NCBI GenBank assembly: GCA_036337765.1
Contig: JAYZDP010000117.1
Location: 1 to 24,707, forward strand
Direction: 5' to 3'
Length of the DNA stretch: 24,707 nucleotides
Source: JAYZDP01 sp036337765
Lineage (GTDB): Bacteria > Acidobacteriota > Thermoanaerobaculia > Multivoradales > Multivoraceae
The notes beneath the pieces were generated by a model. The model had not been told where the DNA came from. It saw only the letters and a program-made list of their open reading frames with translations, and did no database searches. Positions 14,252 through 21,176 of the stretch are shown here, in pieces. Positions within the stretch are counted from its first letter, which is position 1, and each line of letters begins with the position of its first letter. Position numbers and translations under genes: made by a program.

Positions 14252-15537
14252 GATGGATTCTCCAGCCCGAGCGCGTCGCGCAGCGCCTGAGCCGCGCCCT
14301 CGCGCCGAACCTCGATCTGATAGCCGTCCTCGAATCGTTTCACCGTCAGCTTTCCAGCCGCCAGCTCGTCGTCGCCGAACAGAATCGCGTAGGCGCTTCC
14401 CCGCCGATCGGCTCGGCGCAGGGCCGATCGCAGCGACCCGCTCAGCTCTGCGATCACCTCGAGGCCATCCAGGCGCAGCTCCTCGCTCAGGCCAATCGCG
14501 TCGAGCATCGAAACCTCACCCAGACGCACGACGGCGAACGACGGACGCGTCGTCACGGTGAGCTCCGACCTCTCCGGCAGGCACTCGACGAGCCGATCCA
14601 GGCCGATCGCGAAGCCGATCCCCGGAGTCGGTGGACCACCCACCTCCTCGACCAGACCGTCGTAGCGGCCGCCACCGACCAGCGCGCTCTGGGCACCGAG
14701 GCGCCCAGATTGAATCTCGAACACCGTCCGGGTGTAGTAGTCGAGGCCGCGCACCAACCGATCGTCGAGCCGGAACGAAACGTCGCACGCCCCGAGCGCC
14801 GAGCAGAACTCGTCGAAGTGCGCCCGACTGGCGTCGTTGAGGCTGTCGCGCAGCCGAGGCGCGTCGGCCAGAAGCTCGATCTCACGCGGCGACTTGGTAT
14901 CGAGAATGCGCAGCGGATTCGTGTCGAGGCGCCGACGACTGTCCTCGCCGAGCTCGTCCGCGAGGGGCGAGAGAAACCCCACTAGGCGCTCGCGGTAGCG
15001 CTCGCGCGACTCGCGATCGCCGACCGTATTGATCAGTACGTCGAGATCCTCGAAGCCAAGTGCCTCGAGAAAGCGCACCAGCATGACGACCACCTCGGCG
15101 TCGGTCCAGGGTCCTTCATCACCCAGGATCTCGGCGCCGATCTGGTAGAACTGCCTGTAGCGTCCCTTCTGCGGACGCTCGTAGCGAAACTGGGGACCGA
15201 TGTAGTAAAGGCGAAGCGGCTGCGGCCTCGAGGCCAGTTGGTGCTGGGCGTAGGCGCGAGCCACCGGCGCCGTGTTCTCAGGCCGCAGAGTCAAGCTCTT
15301 GCCCTTCTTGTCGGCGAAGGTGTACATCTCCTTGCCGACGATGTCGGTGGCGCCACCGACCCCGCGCACGAACAGCTCCGTCTCCTCGACCACGGGCGTG
15401 CGGATCTCCTCGAAGCCGTAACGGCCGAAGACTTCCCGTGCGGTGGCCTCCACCGCGTTCCACACCGCAGTCTCGGGCGGCAGGAGGTCCCGCATACCCT
15501 TGACCGAGCGGGCTCTGTAGCTCGCCTCTCCAGACAC
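14248..15537 (-). CDS. hisS: histidine-tRNA ligase
   Basis: This class II synthetase of about 429 residues attaches histidine to tRNA(His). VKGMRDLLPPE at 12-22 is the family opening, motif 2 is SLTLRPENTAPVARAYAQH (81-99), LYYIGPQFRYERPQKGRYRQFYQ follows, and the histidine-binding motif RGLDYYTRTVFEI lies near 265. GIGFAIGLDRL is motif 3, and a C-terminal anticodon domain completes the protein. The frame is open to 15633. I chose GTG at 15535-15537 (MSGEASYRARSVKG) because it gives the normal number of residues before VKGMRDLL; the extra upstream part is Ser/Pro-rich and unlike HisRS. No strong ribosome site settles this. It is first in the hisS-aspS-aroB unit. HisZ is excluded by the intact active-site motifs. 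Confidence 0.94.
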   Translation of the reverse strand: MSGEASYRARSVKGMRDLLPPETAVWNAVEATAREVFGRYGFEEIRTPVVEETELFVRGVGGATDIVGKEMYTFADKKGKSLTLRPENTAPVARAYAQHQLASRPQPLRLYYIGPQFRYERPQKGRYRQFYQIGAEILGDEGPWTDAEVVVMLVRFLEALGFEDLDVLINTVGDRESRERYRERLVGFLSPLADELGEDSRRRLDTNPLRILDTKSPREIELLADAPRLRDSLNDASRAHFDEFCSALGACDVSFRLDDRLVRGLDYYTRTVFEIQSGRLGAQSALVGGGRYDGLVEEVGGPPTPGIGFAIGLDRLVECLPERSELTVTTRPSFAVVRLGEVSMLDAIGLSEELRLDGLEVIAELSGSLRSALRRADRRGSAYAILFGDDELAAGKLTVKRFEDGYQIEVRREGAAQALRDALGLENPS

Positions 15538-15677
15538 GGCCTTGGCCTTCGGACTTAGATTAGGTGACTCTCTAGGTGACGAGCGGGTCTCGAAAGGCTC
15601 GATTTCGCCCCTGAGAAGACGCGAGCTTAGCACGCGGCAGCTACGTTTCTGCGGCCCCGCGCCGGTAGGATCGGAAG

Positions 15678-16382
15678 ATGAACGACGCGAGAATGATCGT
15701 CGACGTCGTCATTCCTGCCTTCAACGAAGAGGCTTCGATCGCTCTCGTCATCGGCGACATCGCGAGAGGCGAAGTTCGCCGCATTGTGATGGCCGACAAC
15801 AACTCGACGGACGCGACCGCGATCGTGGCCGCGCAGGCCGGCGCAGACGTGGTACCCGCGCGCCGTCAGGGCTACGGTAGCGCTTGTCTGGCGGCCCTGG
15901 ATCGTGTTCGCATCGACCCGCCCGACGTCGTGGTGTTCGTCGACGCCGACTACTCGGATCATCCGGAAGAGATCCCTCGACTACTGGCCCCCATCGCCGA
16001 GCATGGCGCGGACCTGGTGATCGGCTCGCGCGTGCTCGGCGACCGGGAGCCGGGCGCACTGCTACCGCAGGCACGTGCCGGCAACCTCCTCGCAACCTTC
16101 CTCATCCGGCTTCTCTACCACCACCGGTTCACCGACCTCGGCCCCTTTCGGGCCATTCGCTGGAGCGCGCTGGAGCGGATCGGGATGCGCGATCCCGACT
16201 TCGGATGGACAGCGGAGATGCAGGTCAAGGCCCTGCGGCACGGACTGCAGGCCGTCGAGGTGCCGGTAAGCTACCGGCGGCGAGTGGGGGTCTCGAAGAT
16301 TACGGGAACCGTGAGCGGAACGCTGAAGGCCGGCGTCAAGATCCTCTACACCATCTTTCGCTACTCCTGGAGCCGATCGTGA
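15678..16382 (+). CDS. family 2 glycosyltransferase (dolichyl-phosphate-sugar synthase type)
   Basis: This 234-residue GT-A glycosyltransferase has VDVVIPAFNEEASI at 8-21, the nucleotide-sugar segment MADNNSTDATAIV at 38-50 and the metal-binding DXD as VFVDADYSDHPEEI (DAD at 89-91). FTDLGPFRAIRWSAL lies near 155-169 and GWTAEMQVKAL near 180-190, both typical of polyprenyl-phosphate sugar transferases. There is no obvious C-terminal membrane anchor. The donor and acceptor cannot be told; transfer of a hexose to a lipid carrier is likely from the family. The ATG at 15678 follows AGGA with short spacing. It is divergent from hisS, with 140 bases between the chosen starts. Its stop overlaps the GTG of a thioesterase gene, so the two are probably made together. 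Confidence 0.85.
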   Translation: MNDARMIVDVVIPAFNEEASIALVIGDIARGEVRRIVMADNNSTDATAIVAAQAGADVVPARRQGYGSACLAALDRVRIDPPDVVVFVDADYSDHPEEIPRLLAPIAEHGADLVIGSRVLGDREPGALLPQARAGNLLATFLIRLLYHHRFTDLGPFRAIRWSALERIGMRDPDFGWTAEMQVKALRHGLQAVEVPVSYRRRVGVSKITGTVSGTLKAGVKILYTIFRYSWSRS

Positions 16383-16822
16383 CCCTGACATCGACCACCG
16401 AGGTCGAAGTGCGCTACGCCGAGACCGACCAGATGGGCGTCGTGCATCACTCCGCCTACCTGGTGTGGTTCGAGCTCGCGCGCACGCGCCTGTGCCGCGA
16501 CGCCGGCTACAGCTACGCCAGGATCGAGCAAGACGGCTACTTTCTGGTGGTCTCAGGTGCCGATTTGAAGTACCGGGAGGGGGCGCGCTACGGCGAGACC
16601 CTGCAGGTGACGGCACGCACCGACTGGGTTGCCTCGCGCGCCCTGCAGTTCGGCTACGAAGTGCGCCAGGGCGCGCGGCTTTTGGCCGAGGGGCATACCC
16701 GCCACGCCTGGGTCGACCGTGCCACTGGGCGCAACTGCCGGCTCCCCGCACCTCTCGAGCCGATGTTCTTGGAGCTCGCTGGCCAAGACCGACTCGGCCG
16801 CCGAAGCCAGGCAAGTCCTTGA
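16379..16822 (+). CDS. YbgC-like acyl-CoA thioesterase (hotdog fold)
   Basis: This 147-residue protein belongs to the 4-hydroxybenzoyl-CoA thioesterase/YbgC hotdog family. The catalytic motif is VRYAETDQMGVVHHSAYLVWFE at about residues 11-32, with Asp17 as the likely nucleophile/base, followed by a hotdog helix. VVSGADLKYREGARYGETLQV (about 57-77) and FGYEVRQGARLLAEGHTRHAWVD (about 89-111) are the usual later strands. It should hydrolyse an acyl-CoA or acyl-ACP thioester. YbgC itself is often linked to tol-pal genes, which are absent here. The start is GTG at 16379, whose GTGA overlaps the glycosyltransferase stop, indicating coupling. A strong hairpin begins two bases after its stop. Confidence 0.88.
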   Translation: MTLTSTTEVEVRYAETDQMGVVHHSAYLVWFELARTRLCRDAGYSYARIEQDGYFLVVSGADLKYREGARYGETLQVTARTDWVASRALQFGYEVRQGARLLAEGHTRHAWVDRATGRNCRLPAPLEPMFLELAGQDRLGRRSQASP

Positions 16823-16823
16823 T

Positions 16824-16855
16824 GCAGCTCAGGGCCTGCTCTGGGCCTGAGCTGC
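16824..16855 (+). terminator. strong hairpin after the thioesterase gene
   Basis: GCAGCTCAGG (16824-16833) pairs perfectly with CCTGAGCTGC (16846-16855), a 10-bp GC-rich stem whose 12-base loop can add two inner G-C pairs. It begins directly after the thioesterase stop codon. No T-run follows; the downstream bases are GAGCGGCC. It could end the glycosyltransferase-thioesterase transcript by a non-canonical route or protect its 3' end. Confidence 0.5.
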
Positions 16856-16875
16856 GAGCGGCCCCCGGTGGGAAG

Positions 16876-16959
16876 GAGTGCTAGCGGGGGTCGTGCTACG
16901 AGCGCCGAACGAATTCGACGTCTCAACGGCCATGACTGCGGCGGCCCCCGCTAGCACTC
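16876..16959. repeat. 15-bp inverted repeat overlapping the proB stop codon
   Basis: GAGTGCTAGCGGGGG at 16876-16890 is the exact reverse complement of CCCCCGCTAGCACTC at 16945-16959, separated by 54 bases. The right arm contains the last codons and stop of proB (minus strand GAG TGC TAG). Allowing a one-base indel, similarity continues outward by four bases (GAAG). The left arm therefore looks like an inverted copy of the proB 3' end. In RNA from either strand this would form a very stable stem, perhaps a bidirectional mRNA end or terminator. Confidence 0.7.
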
Positions 16960-18093
16960 TTCGAGATCGGCTGTCAGCACGAAGTCGTCGCGGCGAATGA
17001 CCTCGTCGAAGTACTTGTAGCCGAGCACCTCGCGAATGGCGTCCGACTGACGACCGGCGATCCGGCGTAAGTCGTCGGCCGAGTAGCTTGCGAGTCCCCT
17101 GCCGATCTCGGCGCCATCGGGACCCGCGACCCGGACGCTCGACCCACGTGCGAAGTCCCCCTCCACCGCCGTCACCCCAGACGGCAGCAAGCTCGTACCG
17201 CGGTCCGCGAGAGCGCGACGTGCCCCCTCATCGACGGTAACCAAGCCAGCCGGCTCGCTCGAGTAGGCGATCCACTGCTTGCGCGAGCCGAGGCGTCGTC
17301 CCGCTGCGATCCACGTTCCGATGGACTCACCGGCGAGGACTCTCTCGAGTACGCGGCTCTCCCGGCCCGAGGCGATGACGGTGGAGGCTCCTCCTAGTGC
17401 CGCCTGGCGCGCGGCCTCGAGCTTCGTAACCATTCCCCCGAGCCCGACTCCGCTAGTAGTGGGGCCGGCCTGGCCGACGTGGTCGTCGGTGATCCGCTCT
17501 ACGAACTCGTATCGCGTCGCGTCTGGAGAGCAACGCGGATCCGCGTCGAAGAAGCCGTCGACATCGGTGAGCAGAATCAAGAGCTGGGCTTCGACGAGCT
17601 GCGTGACCAGTGCCGACAGCCGATCGTTGTCACCGAACTTGATCTCCTCGATGGCGACCGTGTCGTTCTCGTTGACGATCGGCATGACCCCTAGCCCAAG
17701 AAGAGTCGACACCGTGTTGCGCGCGTTGGTGTAGCGGCGCCGATCGGCGACGTCGTCGCAGCTGAGCAGGAGCTGCGCGACGGGCTGGTCCTGCGGGGTC
17801 AGCCGCGAGGAGTAGCGCTCGAGCAACGCGATCTGCCCGGCGGCTGCAGCAGCTTGCTGCAGGGGGCTGGTCCGCGGCCGATCTTCGAGCGCGAGTTGGC
17901 GGCGCCCTGCCGCAACCGCTCCCGAGGTGACCAGCACGACATCCAGTCCACTATGACGCAACGCGAGTAGCTGAGCCGACAGCTGGTCAAAGACTTCGTC
18001 GTCCAGCCGTCCCCCAGGTGCGAGCACCTGCGAGCCCACCTTCACGACGACGCGGCGAATTCCCTCCAGATAGGGGCTACGAAGGTTGCCCAC
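16951..18093 (-). CDS. proB: glutamate 5-kinase
   Basis: ProB phosphorylates glutamate to glutamyl-5-phosphate, the first step of proline synthesis. The protein is 380 residues with an amino-acid-kinase domain (about 1-265) and a C-terminal PUA domain (about 285-365), as in full-length bacterial ProB. VVVKVGSQVLAPGGRLDD (15-32) is the phosphate loop, DVVLVTSGAVAAGRRQL (51-67) follows, and PIVNENDTVAIEEIKFGDNDRLSALV marks the glutamate site. LLTDVDGFFDADPR and GLGGMVTKLEAA lie in the ATP-binding half. The length argues against a kinase lacking PUA. It follows the sorbosone-dehydrogenase-like gene by 17 bases on the same strand and probably shares its transcript. proA is not in the window. The stop lies within an inverted repeat. 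Confidence 0.95.
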   Translation of the reverse strand: MGNLRSPYLEGIRRVVVKVGSQVLAPGGRLDDEVFDQLSAQLLALRHSGLDVVLVTSGAVAAGRRQLALEDRPRTSPLQQAAAAAGQIALLERYSSRLTPQDQPVAQLLLSCDDVADRRRYTNARNTVSTLLGLGVMPIVNENDTVAIEEIKFGDNDRLSALVTQLVEAQLLILLTDVDGFFDADPRCSPDATRYEFVERITDDHVGQAGPTTSGVGLGGMVTKLEAARQAALGGASTVIASGRESRVLERVLAGESIGTWIAAGRRLGSRKQWIAYSSEPAGLVTVDEGARRALADRGTSLLPSGVTAVEGDFARGSSVRVAGPDGAEIGRGLASYSADDLRRIAGRQSDAIREVLGYKYFDEVIRRDDFVLTADLEEC

Positions 18094-18110
18094 GAGCCAC
18101 TCCGGGTCCG

Positions 18111-19232
18111 TCAGTCGTGGTAGGCGATGCGATAGATCACACCCTGCATGTCGTCGGAGACGAGCAGCGATCCATCGTCGAGGACCGCGACATCCGAGGG
18201 TCGTCCCCAGGCCTTCTTGCCCTGGAGCCAGCCTTCGACAAAGACCTCGTACGAGGCCGCCTTACCATTCTCGACCCTGACCCGCATCAGACGATAGCCG
18301 ATCGGCGTCGTGCGGTTCCACGAGCCGTGCTCTGCGATCAGGATGTGGTTCGCGTAGTCGGCGGGGAACATGTCGCCAGTGTAGAAACGCATTCCGATCG
18401 CCGCCACGTGAGGTCCGAGGTCCAGCGCCGGCGCAGTCTGCTCACCGCACTTACCGAGATCACCGAAGTCCGGGTCGACGATGTCGGCGGAATGGCAGAA
18501 CGGATAGCCGAAGTGCATGCCGGCCTCGGGCGCGCGATTGAGCTCGTCGGGCGGCGTGTCGTTGCCGAGCATGTCGCGGCCGTTGTCGGTGAACCACAAA
18601 ACACCGCTCTCGGGAGGCCAGTCGAACCCGACGGTGTTGCGGATACCCCGAGCGAAGATCTCCGAGTCGCCGCCGTCGGGGCTCATCCGCGACAAGGCTC
18701 CGTAGGGATCTTCGATTGCACAGACGTTGCAGGGCGCTCCGACAGGTACATAGAGTTTGCCGTCGGGACCGAAGCGGATGAACTTCCAGCCGTGGTGGCG
18801 GTCGGTCGGCAGATCGTCTCGAATGACCTCCGGCTCCGGGGGCGCATCGAGGCTCTCGGTGATGCCTTCGATCTTCAACACCCGGTTGATCTCGGCGATG
18901 TAGAGGCTACCGTCGCGATAGGCGACGCCGCTGGGCGTGTTGAGGCCTCGAGCAACGGTATAGGTCTTGTCGGCCTTTCGATCTCCGTCGCCGTCGACGA
19001 CGGCGTACACGTTGCCGGCCCGCATTGAGCCGACGAAGACGACGCCGTCGGGCCCTAGCGCCAGCGAGCGAGCGTTGGGAAGCTCGTCGGCGTAGATACC
19101 GATCTCGAACCCGGCGGGCAGGAGCAACTTATCCATCTGCCTCTCCGGCGCGGCGAAGGCTGAATGACCCAGCACCAATGCGTTGAGGGCGGCGACCACG
19201 AGGGCACGGCAAAGGCGCTCAGAATCGAACAT
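18111..19232 (-). CDS. secreted sorbosone/glucose dehydrogenase-like beta-propeller protein
   Basis: This 373-residue exported protein has a signal peptide (hydrophobic ALVVAALNALVLG, cut near AFA-AP at about residue 28). It has the soluble quinoprotein fold of the L-sorbosone/aldose dehydrogenase family (six-blade propeller). Family segments are LPAGFEIGIYAD, LNTPSGVAYRDGSLYIAE, HHGWKFIRFGPDGKLYVPVGAPCN, FARGIRNTVGFDW, WFTDNGRD, AEHGSWNR and WGRPSDVAVLDDGSLLVSDD. Known relatives bind PQQ and oxidise sugars or aldehydes in the periplasm; the substrate here is unknown. Four Cys (CNVC, FCH, KCG) could form disulfides. GGAG lies seven bases before the ATG at 19230-19232. No PQQ synthesis gene is in the window. 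Confidence 0.82.
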   Translation of the reverse strand: MFDSERLCRALVVAALNALVLGHSAFAAPERQMDKLLLPAGFEIGIYADELPNARSLALGPDGVVFVGSMRAGNVYAVVDGDGDRKADKTYTVARGLNTPSGVAYRDGSLYIAEINRVLKIEGITESLDAPPEPEVIRDDLPTDRHHGWKFIRFGPDGKLYVPVGAPCNVCAIEDPYGALSRMSPDGGDSEIFARGIRNTVGFDWPPESGVLWFTDNGRDMLGNDTPPDELNRAPEAGMHFGYPFCHSADIVDPDFGDLGKCGEQTAPALDLGPHVAAIGMRFYTGDMFPADYANHILIAEHGSWNRTTPIGYRLMRVRVENGKAASYEVFVEGWLQGKKAWGRPSDVAVLDDGSLLVSDDMQGVIYRIAYHD

Positions 19233-19282
19233 CGTCTGTCTCCGTGGGATCGAGAGTCGCGGACCGGGCGAGGGCGGGGCGG

Positions 19283-19288
19283 ATCATA
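19283..19288 (-). promoter_or_regulatory. -10 box candidate for the sorbosone-dehydrogenase-like gene
   Basis: The minus strand reads TATGAT here, five of six matches to the -10 consensus, in the 139-base divergent region. Initiation near 19276 would leave a leader of about 44 bases. The -35 position is poor (GACGGT), so this is a tentative call. Confidence 0.35.
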
Positions 19289-19323
19289 GCAAGCGAAGAA
19301 TGTTCACCGTCCTCTGATTTCGC

Positions 19324-19329
19324 TAGAAT
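19324..19329 (+). promoter_or_regulatory. -10 box candidate for the pilB-like gene
   Basis: TAGAAT matches five of six -10 positions. TTCACC at 19303-19308 (15-base spacer) or TGTTCA at 19301-19306 (17-base spacer) could be the -35. Initiation near 19336 would leave a 36-base leader. A second weak -10-like TATAGA at 19361-19366 is too close to the ATG unless the message is leaderless. Confidence 0.4.
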
Positions 19330-19348
19330 CCTGTGTTCAGGGGACAGT

Positions 19349-19362
19349 TAGCCCATCGGCTA
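19349..19362 (+). promoter_or_regulatory. hairpin in the pilB leader, no ribosome site next to the ATG
   Basis: TAGCC-CATC-GGCTA forms a perfect 5-bp stem with a 4-base loop ending nine bases before the ATG. The bases between (TAGATTAAA region) contain no Shine-Dalgarno sequence. The nearest purine-rich AGGGGA is at 19339-19344, about 27 bases upstream. Folding of the hairpin would bring AGGGGA closer to the start; this is an inference. Confidence 0.35.
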
Positions 19363-19371
19363 TAGATTAAA

Positions 19372-21135
19372 ATGCCACATCTGACAGTCAATCTCGTTGC
19401 CGACGTCCTGGAACGCCAGGGTGAGATCACCGGCGAACAGGCCTCCCTGCTCAAGGAAGAGGCCAGGATGCTGCCCAAGGGGCAGCGAGCCAAGGCCTTC
19501 GAACAGCGATCATCCGCCTACGATCTGGTGGATCGCATGCGGCTGGCGCGCTGTAACGGCCACACCGGAACCATCAGCGAGGAAGTGGTCGCGGCCACCC
19601 TGGCCAGGGACACGGGTTTTCCGCACGTCCATATCGATCACCTGGCGCTGAACGCGGACCTGATCGAGTCGGAGGTCTCACGCCCCTTCGCGCGTCGCCA
19701 CCTGATGATTCCGCTGGCGATGTCCGACGGCAAGCTGCAGCTCGCCTGTGCGAACCCCTACGACCTCGAGGGCATCGACAACTTCCGGCGCATCTCCGGC
19801 CGCGAGCTCGAGATCGTGGTCGCGTCCGAGCCCGACATCCTGCGAGCGTTGACCGAGTTCTACGGTCTTCGCCACTCTGTGAAACAGGCCGAGCAGGATC
19901 TCAAGGGCGAACTCGACCTGGGCAACCTCGAACAGCTCGTTCGCATGAAGAGCGAGAGCGAGATCGAGTCCTCGGACGCACATGTCATCAACGCAGTCGA
20001 GTTCATGCTCCAGCACGCCTACGACACCAGAGCATCGGACATCCACATCGAGCCCAAGCGCGACTCGTCGCTGGTGCGTTTCCGCATCGACGGAGTGCTG
20101 CACGACATCCAGACCATCCCCAAGCTCGTTCACCGCGCGGTGGTCAGTCGCCTCAAAACGCTGTCGCGTCTCGACATCGCCGAAAAGCGACGGCCACAGG
20201 ACGGGCGCGTGAAGACTGAACGTCACGGCCAGGAAGTGGAGCTTCGGGTCTCCACCCTGCCGGTGGCATTCGGCGAGAAGCTGGTGATGCGGATCTTCGA
20301 TCCCCAGACCTTCAACATGCACCTCTCCGACCTGGGCTTCTTCCCCGACGAGATGGATCAATTCAACGACTTCATCACTCGTCCGCACGGCATCAGTCTG
20401 GTCACCGGGCCAACCGGATCGGGCAAGACCACCACGCTCTACTCTGCGCTGCGCTCCATCGCCAGCCGCGAGATCAACGTCACCACGATCGAAGATCCGA
20501 TCGAGATAGTGTCCGAGCAGTTCAACCAGACCGCGATCCAGAGCCGGGTGGGGATCCACTTCGCCGACGTCCTGCGTCATGTGCTGCGCCAGGACCCGGA
20601 CGTCATTATGATCGGTGAGATCCGCGACGCCGAGACCGCCCAGTACGCAACGCAGGCCGCCCTCACGGGTCATCTGGTCTTCTCGACTCTGCACACGAAC
20701 GACGCAGCGTCGTCGGTGTCGCGGCTGCTCGATCTAGGCGTCGAGCCATTCCTCATCACCTCGACCCTCGTCAGTGCCATGGCTCAGCGCCTAGTGCGAA
20801 AGATCTGCTCGGCGTGCGCTACCGAGCGCTACCTCGAGAGCGCCGAGGTCAAGACTCTGAACCTCCAGGTACCAACGGGCAAGAAGGTGCAGATCAAGGA
20901 AGGCGAGGGCTGCCACGAGTGTCGCAACACCGGCTATCGAGGGCGGGTCGGCATCTTCGAAGTCCTGGAAGTGGACGACTCCATCAAGCATCTCGTTCAA
21001 GAGGGCGTCGACTCACGGCGCATCAAGCGAGAAGCGATCAAGAACGGCATGCGCACGTTGCGGCAGTCGGCCATGCAGCGGTTGGCAGAGGGGACGACTA
21101 CTTTCGAGGAAGTCGTCCGAGTCACTGGGCTCTAA
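19372..21135 (+). CDS. pilB: type IV pilus assembly / type II secretion ATPase PilB (GspE family)
   Basis: This 587-residue hexameric secretion ATPase powers pilus extension (PilB) or type II secretion (GspE). The N-terminal T2SSE_N-like domain is about 60-165. The catalytic part has ASDIHIEP (221-228), Walker A GPTGSGKT (346-353), an Asp-box TTIEDPIE (371-378), the Walker B segment RQDPDVIMIGEIRDAETA (406-423) and a His-box TGHLVFSTLHTND (432-444). Zinc Cys are C479, C482, C514 and C517 (KICSAC, GCHEC), as in assembly ATPases; retraction ATPases (PilT) lack these. I prefer PilB, but no pilC, pilT or gsp genes are adjacent to decide it. The start is ATG at 19372, with no ribosome site nearby. 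fabI follows after 41 bases. Confidence 0.88.
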   Translation: MPHLTVNLVADVLERQGEITGEQASLLKEEARMLPKGQRAKAFEQRSSAYDLVDRMRLARCNGHTGTISEEVVAATLARDTGFPHVHIDHLALNADLIESEVSRPFARRHLMIPLAMSDGKLQLACANPYDLEGIDNFRRISGRELEIVVASEPDILRALTEFYGLRHSVKQAEQDLKGELDLGNLEQLVRMKSESEIESSDAHVINAVEFMLQHAYDTRASDIHIEPKRDSSLVRFRIDGVLHDIQTIPKLVHRAVVSRLKTLSRLDIAEKRRPQDGRVKTERHGQEVELRVSTLPVAFGEKLVMRIFDPQTFNMHLSDLGFFPDEMDQFNDFITRPHGISLVTGPTGSGKTTTLYSALRSIASREINVTTIEDPIEIVSEQFNQTAIQSRVGIHFADVLRHVLRQDPDVIMIGEIRDAETAQYATQAALTGHLVFSTLHTNDAASSVSRLLDLGVEPFLITSTLVSAMAQRLVRKICSACATERYLESAEVKTLNLQVPTGKKVQIKEGEGCHECRNTGYRGRVGIFEVLEVDDSIKHLVQEGVDSRRIKREAIKNGMRTLRQSAMQRLAEGTTTFEEVVRVTGL

Positions 21136-21154
21136 GTGGCGTCGTCCGCGAACT

Positions 21155-21171
21155 GGAGGTACTCCTAGGAG
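21155..21171 (+). promoter_or_regulatory. self-complementary ribosome binding site of fabI
   Basis: AGGAG at 21167-21171 lies five bases before the GTG start and decides it. The preceding CTCC (21162-21165) can pair with GGAG at 21155-21158 (loop GTA); CTCCTAGGAG (21162-21171) is itself a perfect palindrome. Two alternative pairings thus compete around the Shine-Dalgarno sequence. Confidence 0.5.
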
Positions 21172-21176
21172 AATCC

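Noticed and set aside
15561..15580. Direct repeat TAGGTGAC, 12 bp apart, upstream of hisS
   Set aside because: Eight-base repeats in GC-rich DNA are weak evidence, and no promoter boxes align with it convincingly.
15538..15633. N-terminal extension of HisRS
   Set aside because: The extra 32 residues are Ser/Pro/Arg-rich and not part of HisRS; GTG at 15537 gives the family length.
12488..15633. Possible T-box or other riboswitch controlling the hisS-aspS unit
   Set aside because: No T-box core sequence, long leader or terminator/antiterminator pair is visible before hisS.
16822..16884. 20-codon frame overlapping the thioesterase stop (TGATG)
   Set aside because: It lies in the hairpin and ends within the inverted repeat; it is most likely a by-product of those structures, with no ribosome site of its own.
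18018..19028. 336-codon plus-strand frame opposite proB and the propeller gene
   Set aside because: It spans two well-supported genes in antisense, is full of Asp/Arg/Val shadow composition and matches no family; high GC keeps antisense frames open.
19678..20694. 338-codon minus-strand frame opposite pilB
   Set aside because: PilB motifs are complete on the plus strand; the antisense product has shadow composition.
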